Source of the DNA: a virus
IMG/VR virus record: IMGVR_UViG_3300049595_002300
Location: 1-23,217 of that record
Reading direction: 5' to 3' (one strand)
Length of the DNA stretch: 23,217 nucleotides
The notes under the pieces were generated by a model, which ran no database searches, was not told the DNA's origin, and saw only the letters and a program-made list of their open reading frames with translations. The position numbers were made by a program, and so were the translations under genes. Below, piece after piece: positions 14,591-21,684 of the stretch; within the stretch, counting starts at the first letter, position 1, and every line of letters begins with the position of its first letter.

Positions 14591-15243
14591 TGCCGGTTGA
14601 ACCCTGCCTGCCGTTGGCAGTGTGGCTGTATGGCCGGCGATTCCCCTGGCCTTTGGTCTGGGAAGTTTCGATTGATTGGTCTTTCAGTGTAGACGCAGAA
14701 AAAGTTGAAGATTTTTCGGGCTACACAGAAACGACAACAATAAGCGGGAGCGGGAGCGGGAGCATTATTATCAGCCTTGATCCGCACAGGGGCAATTTGT
14801 CCGGGGGCGCCAACGTCACCCCGGAAAAATTTATCGTCACCCGGAGGGTTACTTCCAATGTGGCCCAAGCCAGAAGGTTTCAGCTTTACTGCCTGGAGAC
14901 AGCAGTCGCCGGCACGCACTCAATCACATACGTCTCGGACATCGACTACGACGATCCAAACGAGACGGACACATCCAGCGAAAACGAAGTGGCAGGGGAC
15001 TCCACTGTTTCCCAATTCGAAATGATTATCGAGCCAGACATCGTAACGGTCACAAGTATGTTTGTAACTGCGGACTCAAAGTGGGTGGCTCCTGACGATT
15101 GGACCTTTGACCGCGCCGACTTGTTTTTGCCCCAAACCCAGACCCTGACGCGCACGGCGGCCGAGATTGGCTACGACACCGGGACAGGCTGGGAGCAAAG
15201 CGCCACCATTCAGTTGACCTCTTACGCCGACCGCCCGCTTTGA
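14590..15243 (+). CDS. Tail-tip protein, unknown family
   Basis: This 217-residue product starts MPVEPCLPLAVWLYG. A hydrophobic N-terminus is followed by an acidic, Ser/Thr-rich beta protein ('FSGYTETTTISGSGSGSIII', 'EKFIVTRRVTSNVAQARRF', 'SITYVSDIDYDDPNETDTSS', 'TVSQFEMIIEPDIVTVTS'). A short hexanucleotide repeat encodes the SGSGSG run. The net charge is clearly negative and few Lys are present. The ATG at 14590 overlaps the previous stop as TAATG; an in-frame TTG at 14575 is less likely. The gene's TGA is inside the TTGACA of the next start-site motif. No family recognised. Confidence 0.6.
   Translation: MPVEPCLPLAVWLYGRRFPWPLVWEVSIDWSFSVDAEKVEDFSGYTETTTISGSGSGSIIISLDPHRGNLSGGANVTPEKFIVTRRVTSNVAQARRFQLYCLETAVAGTHSITYVSDIDYDDPNETDTSSENEVAGDSTVSQFEMIIEPDIVTVTSMFVTADSKWVAPDDWTFDRADLFLPQTQTLTRTAAEIGYDTGTGWEQSATIQLTSYADRPL
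14743..14763 (+). repeat. Hexanucleotide tandem repeat (AGCGGG x3)
   Basis: Three and a half AGCGGG units encode Ser-Gly repeats. Unit length is a multiple of three, so copy-number change would alter linker length, not frame. Confidence 0.8.
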
Positions 15244-15268
15244 CACAGAGGGCGAGGGCAAGCCCATG
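15240..15268 (+). promoter_or_regulatory. Start-site motif variant
   Basis: TTGACACAG (15240-15248) equals copy 1 at its 5' end, and GGCGAGGGCA follows, but the ATG comes 6 nt later (15266), after an AGCCC that can pair with the GGGC. The TGA inside TTGACA is the stop of the preceding gene. Confidence 0.35.
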
Positions 15269-15901
15269 CGCGTTTTCGTCGATCTCAACACCCGCGCCTT
15301 CGTCACGTCGCCGGTCCTGCTTCAGCGGGTCACGGAATTGTTTTTCACGCGCCGCGACAACGTGCCGGTCGAGGTTCAGTTTGTCCGGGACGGGGAGGTG
15401 GTCGAGCTGGCGGCCGGAGCGACCGGCCGCATGGGCCTTAAAGTGGACTTCGACGGCAGCTTTTTGGCCAATGACTCCGATTGGACAAAGACCGGCACGG
15501 GCACAGACACCATTTATACTTTCGGCCTTAACCTCAACACGGCCAATTTAGACGCCGAATTCCCGACCGACGAAGAGGAGTCGATCGCCGCCCGCGTTGA
15601 AATCGAGTGGACCGCAGACGGGCTGACCAGCTCGACCCTGCCGACGACCGCGACCATTTACAACGACCTGATCCGCGGCTCCGAGGGCTCGGCCTTGGCC
15701 TTTGTCGTCGCCTCCGGCTTCCGCCTGGCTTCGGCCAACGGCACCGTCTGGGAGTTCACCGCGGACAACGACGGCCTGGTGCAATCTACCTCCACGGCCG
15801 CCACAACCGCCCCCTCCGGCCTCGCCCTGCGCTCCGCCAACGGAACGGCCTACACCCTTTCAGTCGCCAACGACGGCGGCCTTATCACAACTCAAGCCTA
15901 A
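15266..15901 (+). CDS. Baseplate / upper tail-tip protein with short C-terminal repeats
   Basis: This 211-residue protein opens 'MRVFVDLNTRAFVTSP', followed by 'VPVEVQFVRDGEVVELAAGATG', a pattern seen in phage beta-sandwich baseplate or fibre-adaptor proteins, where a strand carries the payload of the next protein. The C-terminus holds two copies of a motif near residues 151-172 and 185-207, sharing L.SANGT...(T/S)..NDG, which looks like a duplicated beta hairpin. Composition is acidic and Thr-rich. The first ATG after the motif variant is used. Likely part of the receptor-binding assembly; no exact family named. Confidence 0.65.
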   Translation: MRVFVDLNTRAFVTSPVLLQRVTELFFTRRDNVPVEVQFVRDGEVVELAAGATGRMGLKVDFDGSFLANDSDWTKTGTGTDTIYTFGLNLNTANLDAEFPTDEEESIAARVEIEWTADGLTSSTLPTTATIYNDLIRGSEGSALAFVVASGFRLASANGTVWEFTADNDGLVQSTSTAATTAPSGLALRSANGTAYTLSVANDGGLITTQA

Positions 15902-15907
15902 TAAACC

Positions 15908-16387
15908 ATGAAACTCCTCCTCGCCATCCTGCTCCTCGCCACCGCGGCCACGGCCAGCGCGCAAACTAACCGCTTTGCCGCCACCGTTTTCAACGTGATG
16001 ACAAACGATCTGTCCCTCACAAACCAAACCAACGCCACCACAATCAGCAACCTGACGTTCGCCACGCAGGCCAACGCCAGGTATGCGGTGACTTTCTATC
16101 CAATCATTGAGGCGGCCAGCACCTCCACCGTGCTTCAAGTAGTGGCAAGCAACGCCACGGTCTACGGAACTTGGAACGGCATTACATCTGGATTTGCTGG
16201 CACAAATGCTATCACCAATATCAACGCGTATGGAATCACGACGGCCCGGGCAGTTTTGAACACCTTCTTTGTTCAGGCTGGCACCAATTCTGGAAACGTG
16301 ACCGTGACGCTTTACTCCAGCGTTGCCACCAACACCAACACCATCAAAGCCGGTTCGTTCATGCGGGCCGACCGCGTGCCGCAATGA
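15908..16387 (+). CDS. Exported Thr/Asn-rich protein of unknown function
   Basis: This 159-residue product has a classical Sec signal peptide: MK, core LLLAILLLATAATA, likely cut after ASA (18) before Gln19. The mature protein is rich in Asn, Thr and Ala, with repetitive beta strands ('TNRFAATVFNVMTNDLSL', 'NATTISNLTFATQANARY', 'VTVTLYSSVATNTNTIKAG'). Cytoplasmically assembled virion parts do not carry signal peptides, so an exported protein within the tail-fibre block is odd. It might modify the cell surface, block receptors against rival phages, or be a host-like accretion. The signal peptide is similar in style to that at 2358. It overlaps the next gene by 4 nt (ATGA), so it belongs to the operon. 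Confidence 0.75.
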   Translation: MKLLLAILLLATAATASAQTNRFAATVFNVMTNDLSLTNQTNATTISNLTFATQANARYAVTFYPIIEAASTSTVLQVVASNATVYGTWNGITSGFAGTNAITNINAYGITTARAVLNTFFVQAGTNSGNVTVTLYSSVATNTNTIKAGSFMRADRVPQ

Positions 16388-16572
16388 TGAGCCTCCACGC
16401 CGCCACCGACTTCCTCGCCCGCCCGCTCGTCGCCTCATCGGCCACGCTCAGTTCGGTCGTCATCTCCCTTCTCCCGCACCTCGAAAGCGGTATGCGCCTC
16501 GGAACCCTCGGCTGCGGTTTGCTCATCGGCCTCTTGGCCCTTCGTAAAAGCTGGAGGGACCGCCACAAATGA
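16384..16572 (+). CDS. Small two-helix membrane protein (possible holin)
   Basis: This 62-residue protein has two hydrophobic segments (about 16-31, 'VASSATLSSVVISLL', and 38-53, 'RLGTLGCGLLIGLLAL') joined by a short 'PHLESGM' turn, and a basic C-terminus (RKSWRDRHK). The layout fits class II holins or small inner-membrane phage proteins. It starts within the stop of the exported protein (AATGATGA; ATG at 16384 or 16387) and its own stop overlaps the next start. It would be a second holin candidate besides that at 21682; it may instead work with the exported protein before it. Too short for a firm family call. Confidence 0.65.
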   Translation: MMSLHAATDFLARPLVASSATLSSVVISLLPHLESGMRLGTLGCGLLIGLLALRKSWRDRHK

Positions 16573-16937
16573 GCTGCTGCAACTCCACCAGTGCGGATCT
16601 GACTTGGACCCGTGGCGACTCGGGCCGCCTCGATGTCGTCGTGAAGCAGGCGGATGGCGAGCCGTATGACCTTACCGGGGCGACCCTGTTCTTGACCGTC
16701 AAGACCGCGCTCACCGTCACCGACGCCAACGCGACCATCTCCAAGACCGTCACCGCGCACGACGATGCCGAGGAAGGCGAAAGCCACTTCGACATCACCG
16801 GCGGCGCGACTCCCGACAACCTTACGGCGGGCACTTACTTTTACGACGTTCAACTCAAGGACAGCGCGGCCAAGGTCTACACGCTCTTTGGCGGCCAATG
16901 GCGCGTCCTTGGCGATGTAACCCTTCGCACGACTTAA
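16569..16937 (+). CDS. BppU-N-like baseplate adaptor protein
   Basis: This 122-residue protein has the pattern of the N-terminal domain of phage baseplate upper protein (BppU): 'TWTRGDSGRLDVVVKQADG' followed by 'PYDLTGATLFLTVKTAL', then 'GESHFDITGGATPDNLTAGTYFYDVQL' and 'VYTLFGGQWRVLGDVTLRTT'. In BppU proteins this beta-sandwich binds the tail core and holds receptor-binding trimers. Here it is a free-standing domain directly before the spike gene, so it may be the adaptor onto which the spike docks. The ATG overlaps the previous stop as ATGA. The gene ends in a 12-bp sequence repeated at the end of the spike gene. Confidence 0.72.
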   Translation: MSCCNSTSADLTWTRGDSGRLDVVVKQADGEPYDLTGATLFLTVKTALTVTDANATISKTVTAHDDAEEGESHFDITGGATPDNLTAGTYFYDVQLKDSAAKVYTLFGGQWRVLGDVTLRTT

Positions 16938-16939
16938 TC
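16928..16939 (+). repeat. 12-bp direct repeat, left copy
   Basis: CACGACTTAATC spans the end of the BppU-like gene (TAA 16935-16937) and reaches to 2 bases before the spike ATG. The same 12 bases recur at 19289-19300, at the end of the spike gene. Confidence 0.75.
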
Positions 16940-16940
16940 T

Positions 16941-19298
16941 ATGGCCGACTACTCCGTAGAAATTAGCATCCCGTCAGTCGGTCCAGGGCAAGGCACTATC
17001 AACGTGACCCATGCCGAGCTTTTGTCGCTCATGGGATCGCAGGGTTTGGTCGCCAACGCCGCCTACAGAATCACCGACTTCGTTACCGAATACATGGCAA
17101 ACGACAATTCTGACGAATTGCGTGAATGGATCTCTCCATCCAATACAGCCAATGTAAGCCTAAACAACGGCACGGCTTTTACGGTGGCCTCTATAGCGGC
17201 CACACCAGAGCCATTGATTGTCTATGCTTTTAGTTCAAGTGAAGTATCTGGGGAGGCTTATTCCGAACTATACCCCAAGGATATTATCCGCTACGACCCA
17301 CAACTGACTTACCTTGACGGCACGCGCACCGCCAAAGGATTTATCACTTACCGAAAAGACACCGTTAGGGAAATTGCGTGTGATTACGATTGGCGCAACG
17401 TTCGCTTCAAAAGATGGAAACTTGATCCAACGGCAACAACAAACTTTGCGAATCTCACCAGCACGGCCATTTCGCCGCTTGCCACTTCTACCAGCTACAA
17501 TGTTGGGGATGTTGTAACACTTGGAACTTCTGCTGGAAGCGCAGGGGTTTTATTCTGCGTAAAAAAACACACAAGCCCAGCCAGCATAACCGCCAGCGGA
17601 TATTTGCCGACCTACGATGAAGATGCATGGATTCCGTTTTTCAATCGCGTGCGCGGCTTCATGCACACGCCAGCCCTACCAAAGCCAAGTTACAACGGGG
17701 GCGGCGGATACCTTGGTGGGTATGGGCAGGCCAGTTATCTTTACACATTCTCGGAAAGCAACGGCACGGCTTCAACATCAGCGGCCTCGGCAATTACCAT
17801 TACGCGCCCCACGGGTGGCTTTGCTTTTCCAGATAGATATAGCCTGAGCTTTAACAATATCGTTGTAGTCAGGGCCGCAACTGGAAGCAGCATTTTTGCA
17901 AGAAATCTTGAGTGTGCTAATTGCTACGACATGACGCTTTATGGTATAAGTCAAAAAACCGATTGTGTTTTAAAGGACAGTTACAATCTCTATGTTGACG
18001 GAAGTTTTATAACAAACGAACTTGTTGGCGCGACAAACAGCTTCTTTCTTTCGGACACCCGAAGATGCAAAGTATACAATTTCGATAATTGCATCATTCA
18101 CGGGCAAGCTATTGGCGCTGTTATCGAATCATTGGCATCGTGCTGCATTGGGAGAAACTCCTCACAATCACGTTTTTTAAACTGTCGCAATGTGTCTTTT
18201 GTTAATGGAGGCTCAGACAAAAGGCTGGTTGTGGAGAATCCATTGGAATTGTCTAATGGCCGTGCGCTCTACCTACAGCCGTTGCTCCAACAGGGAATTA
18301 GTGGATCTGGACAACAGGCATCGGATGCAAAAGTAACGGTTGGATTTAGCAAAATACCGCACTACGAATACAGGGACGAAAATGACAATTTGGCGCGTGT
18401 TTCTGCTTACGGAACCACGCCCATTCTTTCGCGCCACGCCGACAATGCGGTAACCAGCCGATTGCAAGCCGCAACTGATCCATCTTTCAAGGCCATTTTT
18501 ACAACTCAAGACCACGCCACGCCAACTTACGTCCGAAACACAGACTGCTGGTGCTATGATCTTGCGGAGGAAATGACCTGCATTAGCCCGTGGAACAGCG
18601 CAAGCGGAAGTCCAAGTGGCGTGACGGGAGGGGGCACATTAATCACGCCGCGCCACATTTATATGGCCGCTCACTTCAAGATCCCTGTCGGTGCTACCAT
18701 CCGATTTGTCACTGCGGATAATCAAGTGGTTAACCGTGAATTGGTGGCAAGCTACACTCACCCATCCTATGTGAATGGCAGCTTTAATTTTGACGTAACA
18801 GTAGGACTGCTGGCCAGCGATGTTCCTGCCTCAATAACTCCCGCTCAGACTCTCCCGCCAAACTTTAACGATTACTTTATTGATCAAGCTGGAGGATTTT
18901 ATCTTTCCAGACCCCCCGCTGGCGCACTTTACACGGATCAAGAGGAAAAAGCATTGGTGATTGATCATGTTGCATCCAGTTCTGACATCCACGATTTTTA
19001 TCCGCCCGTATCCGCGCTAAAATTGTCCGCCTTTGAAACCATAATAGTGGGCGATTCAAGCAATCCTGTTTTTTTCATAATCAACGACAAGTTGGTTTTG
19101 CTTGCTGCTTGGTCAGCGGTGCGCGGGGATAGCTCCGCCTTTGGCTGGGACTACAACACGCCGCTTCGCAATAGCGGCACAACAAAAGCCCCGCTTCTTC
19201 AAGCCATGATCAGTGCGGTAGACGCCGCGCATGGCGTTTCCACGGGCCATCAACTTGACCTTGTTGATTTAAGTTCCTTTGTGAAATTCACGACTTAA
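16941..19298 (+). CDS. Tail spike with C-terminal chymotrypsin-like (S1) domain
   Basis: This 785-residue receptor-binding candidate has three parts. Residues 1-150: beta-rich N-terminus ('HAELLSLMGSQGLVANAAYRI', 'YPKDIIRYDPQLTYLDG'), as in other phage spikes. Residues about 300-450: short repeated strands with regularly spaced Cys, Asn and aromatic residues, probably a parallel beta helix. Residues about 525-760: a trypsin-like serine-protease pattern. 'GGTLITPRHIYMAAHF' places catalytic His578, 'FNFDVTVGLLASDVP' places Asp618, and 'IIVGDSSNPVFFI' places Ser706. The spacings of 40 and 88 residues agree with chymotrypsin (45 and 93). Gly193 and Asp194 equivalents are kept; the usual GDSG is GDSS. 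The DNA is clearly more AT-rich than its neighbours. No signal peptide is present, as expected for a virion part. Confidence 0.85.
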   Translation: MADYSVEISIPSVGPGQGTINVTHAELLSLMGSQGLVANAAYRITDFVTEYMANDNSDELREWISPSNTANVSLNNGTAFTVASIAATPEPLIVYAFSSSEVSGEAYSELYPKDIIRYDPQLTYLDGTRTAKGFITYRKDTVREIACDYDWRNVRFKRWKLDPTATTNFANLTSTAISPLATSTSYNVGDVVTLGTSAGSAGVLFCVKKHTSPASITASGYLPTYDEDAWIPFFNRVRGFMHTPALPKPSYNGGGGYLGGYGQASYLYTFSESNGTASTSAASAITITRPTGGFAFPDRYSLSFNNIVVVRAATGSSIFARNLECANCYDMTLYGISQKTDCVLKDSYNLYVDGSFITNELVGATNSFFLSDTRRCKVYNFDNCIIHGQAIGAVIESLASCCIGRNSSQSRFLNCRNVSFVNGGSDKRLVVENPLELSNGRALYLQPLLQQGISGSGQQASDAKVTVGFSKIPHYEYRDENDNLARVSAYGTTPILSRHADNAVTSRLQAATDPSFKAIFTTQDHATPTYVRNTDCWCYDLAEEMTCISPWNSASGSPSGVTGGGTLITPRHIYMAAHFKIPVGATIRFVTADNQVVNRELVASYTHPSYVNGSFNFDVTVGLLASDVPASITPAQTLPPNFNDYFIDQAGGFYLSRPPAGALYTDQEEKALVIDHVASSSDIHDFYPPVSALKLSAFETIIVGDSSNPVFFIINDKLVLLAAWSAVRGDSSAFGWDYNTPLRNSGTTKAPLLQAMISAVDAAHGVSTGHQLDLVDLSSFVKFTT

Positions 19299-19300
19299 TC
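19289..19300 (+). repeat. 12-bp direct repeat, right copy
   Basis: CACGACTTAATC spans the end of the spike gene (TAA 19296-19298), identical to 16928-16939. The pair brackets the spike coding region exactly. Confidence 0.75.
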
Positions 19301-19302
19301 CC

Positions 19303-20556
19303 ATGACCGCCAGCAGCCAATACTACAAAGCGACCGCCTACCTCGGCACCGGCACGCACCACGAGGTCGAGGTGACCATCCCTCTCGTCGGCCCCGCTGG
19401 CCCGCAAGGCCCGGCAGGCAGTGGGGGCGGCGGCGATGTCGAAAGCGTCAACGGCCAGACCGGCGTGGTTGTCTTGGCGGCGGCAGATGTGGGCGCGGCC
19501 GCAACCTCCCACACCCACGCAGCCGCCGACATCACCAGCGGCACGCTCAACATCGGTCGCATCCCTACCGGCACCGGCTCGACACAGGTGGCCCTCGGGA
19601 ACCACACCCACACCCTCTCTGCCATCACCGACGCAGGCACCGCTGCGGCGCAGGACGCCAATCAAGACCTTGGCACGAGCGACCAAGTGACGTTTCAAGG
19701 CGTCACCGTAAACGGACCGCCCGTCAATGAGATTTATCCCGGCGAAGGAGTGGTAAACTGCGGCAAGCTGAACCTCGACACTTATGCAGTAGACCTCGGC
19801 GGCGGCTCGACGGGAGACGGCTTTCCTTCAATCGTCTTCGGCGCACTCAATGGCGGCATCACGCTTAAAGGACCGGAAGGGGACATCACGACAAGCAAGG
19901 TGATCAATATCCCCAACGCCAGCGGCACCCTCGCCCTAAACCCCCTAACCACCGCAGGCGACCTCTTCGTCGGCGGCACCAGCGGAGCGCCCGCGCGCCT
20001 GGGCATCGGAACGGCGAGCCAGCAGTTGCGCGTTAACTCGGGGGCAACGGGGCTGGAATATTTCACGCCGGCTGCGGGCGGCACCAAGACCCTTGCCGTC
20101 TTCACCGCCGAACACAATCAACCGCCATCGACCAGCTTTGCCACGCTCGACACCCGCAACAGCATCGCCGTCCTCGACTTCGATGACGCCACCGACGAGT
20201 CCGCCGTCTTTGTCGGCATAATGCCCGAAGGCGCCTCGCTCGGCTCTGGCCTCAAGATTCGCCTCCATTGGGCCGCAACCACGGCAACATCTGGCGATGT
20301 CCGATGGGATGTTTCAATTATGCGAACGACCACCGATCTGGACAGCGACTCGTTCGACACGGTGGCCTCGGCGACCGCGACCACCAGCGGCACATCGGGG
20401 ATTCTGACCGTAACCGAAATCACGCTTACGACCATCGACAGCGTGACGGCGGGCGATGGATTTAGGCTGCGTGTGACGAGGGATGCCAATTCTGGGTCAG
20501 ACACGCTCAGTGGAGACTGTGAACTTTACATCTGCGAGGTAAGGAGCGCGGCGTAA
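19303..20556 (+). CDS. Tail fibre with collagen-like segment
   Basis: This 417-residue trimeric fibre candidate has an N-terminal strand region (1-28), a short collagen-like run of Gly-X-Y triplets (GPAGPQGPAG, residues 30-39), a Gly-rich hinge, then the common phage-fibre phrase 'SVNGQTGVVVLAAADVGAAA' with 'SHTHAAADITSGTLNIGRIP' and 'ALGNHTHTLSAITDAG'; the HTH motifs often bind metal along fibre axes. From about 265 to 417 lies a beta-sandwich head ('LDFDDATDESAVFVGIMP', 'LKIRLHWAATTATSGDVRW') that likely contacts the receptor or caps the fibre. It begins 4 nt after the spike gene. Composition returns to GC-rich, unlike the spike. Confidence 0.82.
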   Translation: MTASSQYYKATAYLGTGTHHEVEVTIPLVGPAGPQGPAGSGGGGDVESVNGQTGVVVLAAADVGAAATSHTHAAADITSGTLNIGRIPTGTGSTQVALGNHTHTLSAITDAGTAAAQDANQDLGTSDQVTFQGVTVNGPPVNEIYPGEGVVNCGKLNLDTYAVDLGGGSTGDGFPSIVFGALNGGITLKGPEGDITTSKVINIPNASGTLALNPLTTAGDLFVGGTSGAPARLGIGTASQQLRVNSGATGLEYFTPAAGGTKTLAVFTAEHNQPPSTSFATLDTRNSIAVLDFDDATDESAVFVGIMPEGASLGSGLKIRLHWAATTATSGDVRWDVSIMRTTTDLDSDSFDTVASATATTSGTSGILTVTEITLTTIDSVTAGDGFRLRVTRDANSGSDTLSGDCELYICEVRSAA

Positions 20557-20558
20557 TC

Positions 20559-21206
20559 ATGGCTTACGAATTTAACGGGTCAAGTCAGTATTTGAACACG
20601 GCGTCAACGCCAGTGACGGCGTTTCCTATGACGCTTGCCGCATGGTTTTACCCAGATGCAAATACTCAAAACTATGCGCTGGTGTCTGTCACGGATAATG
20701 CAGAAACCAACAGCAATCGGATTGGCATTACTGCGCTTGGGGGTGTCGCAGGAGATCCGGTGCAGGCTTTTGTCCAAACTTCTGTCGCAACAGGAACAGC
20801 AAACTCAACAGCGGCTTTTGCAAGTGTCGCATGGAATCATGTGTGCGGTGTGTTTGAATCAACAGCGAGCAGAACCGTTTATTTAGACGGAGCCAATTCG
20901 GCGACAAACAACACAAGCGTAACGCCCAGCGGAGTAGACCGTATCAGAATTGCCGCGCGGTTTTCGGGCGGATCGCCAGGACTTTATTTCGATGGCCGCA
21001 TCGCCGAAGTCGGCATTTGGAGCGCCGCCCTCAACGCCGACGAAGTTGCCTCTCTTGCAGACGGCATCACTTGCGACAAAGTCCGCCCGCAGTCCCTTGT
21101 CTTCTACGCGCCGCTGGTCCGCGAACTCATCGACGTGCGCGGCGGCCTAACGATCACCAACAACAACACGGCCACAGTCGCCAACCATCCGCGAGTTTAT
21201 GCCTAA
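20559..21206 (+). CDS. LamG / concanavalin-like domain protein
   Basis: This 215-residue protein is a single laminin-G-type (LamG-like jelly-roll) domain: 'YEFNGSSQYLNTAS', 'PMTLAAWFYPDANTQNYALVS', 'WNHVCGVFESTASRTVYLDG', 'DRIRIAARFSGGSPGLYFDGRIAEVGIWSAALNADEVASLADG'. These are the hallmark strands of the family, which binds sugars or proteins. In a phage it would be a carbohydrate-binding fibre tip or a free adhesin. The first 130 residues are in AT-richer DNA and the last 85 in GC-rich DNA like the neighbours, suggesting a recombinant gene. It starts 2 nt after the fibre stop (TAATCATG) and overlaps the next gene by 8 nt. Confidence 0.85.
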   Translation: MAYEFNGSSQYLNTASTPVTAFPMTLAAWFYPDANTQNYALVSVTDNAETNSNRIGITALGGVAGDPVQAFVQTSVATGTANSTAAFASVAWNHVCGVFESTASRTVYLDGANSATNNTSVTPSGVDRIRIAARFSGGSPGLYFDGRIAEVGIWSAALNADEVASLADGITCDKVRPQSLVFYAPLVRELIDVRGGLTITNNNTATVANHPRVYA

Positions 21207-21630
21207 TCTCTACTACCGCATTTCCGATCCCAACGATGTCCGCGACCTGTCCGAGCAGATGGCCGCGTGGCTGGCCGCTGGCAACCCTAAGGCAGACGAT
21301 TGGGCCGTGCAGCCCGAAGCGCCGTCAGCGGATGCGGTCTGGCAAGATGGCGAATGGGTGGTGCCGCCTGTGGCAACAATGACCGCCGAAGAAGCCGTCT
21401 CCGCATACTTTTCCGCCTACCAGATCGCCGCCCTGCAACGCCTTGAAATGGCCCTCCTGCAAGCAGGCAAACCGCTCGGCCCCGGGATGACCGCCGCGAA
21501 GACCTGGCTCGAAGCCGTCATGCTGGCGTGGGCGCTGAACCCGACGCCTGCGCCAGCCGCGAGCTACGGCCAGCCGCAGGCGACCTTTGAGCAGGCATCG
21601 GCCGAGGCCGTGGCCTCGCTTCAGTCGTAA
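21199..21630 (+). CDS. Possible tail-fibre assembly or tip protein
   Basis: This 143-residue protein has an N-terminal part 'YYRISDPNDVRDLSEQMAAWLAAGNP' and a phrase 'ADAVWQDGEWVVPP' (near 44-57) of the kind found near the ends of fibre-assembly proteins, then a helical part ('AEEAVSAYFSAYQIAALQRLEMALLQAG', 'KTWLEAVMLAWALNP') and an Ala/Gln-rich end. It directly follows the LamG gene with an 8-nt overlap, the usual position for a fibre chaperone. I do not recognise the family; the role is suggested from order and the Trp/Pro phrase only. Confidence 0.6.
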   Translation: MPNLYYRISDPNDVRDLSEQMAAWLAAGNPKADDWAVQPEAPSADAVWQDGEWVVPPVATMTAEEAVSAYFSAYQIAALQRLEMALLQAGKPLGPGMTAAKTWLEAVMLAWALNPTPAPAASYGQPQATFEQASAEAVASLQS

Positions 21631-21643
21631 GTCGCGCGGCCTT

Positions 21644-21662
21644 AGTATCGCATAACGATACT
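21644..21662 (+). other. Perfect 7-bp hairpin / dyad before the lysis block
   Basis: AGTATCG (21644-21650) and CGATACT (21656-21662) flank a 5-nt CATAA loop, in the 51-nt gap between the tail and lysis genes. As RNA it is a stable small hairpin; as DNA it resembles a repressor operator. It directly abuts the TTGACA of the next motif, so it may control the lysis genes. Confidence 0.55.
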
Positions 21663-21684
21663 TTGACACCCCGGCGAGGGCATG
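21663..21684 (+). promoter_or_regulatory. Start-site motif copy 4, before the holin-like gene
   Basis: TTGACA (21663-21668) and GCGAGGGCATG ending at ATG 21682-21684, one base shorter than copies 1-3. This copy lies in a true intergenic gap, so it is not forced by coding on either side. Confidence 0.5.
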
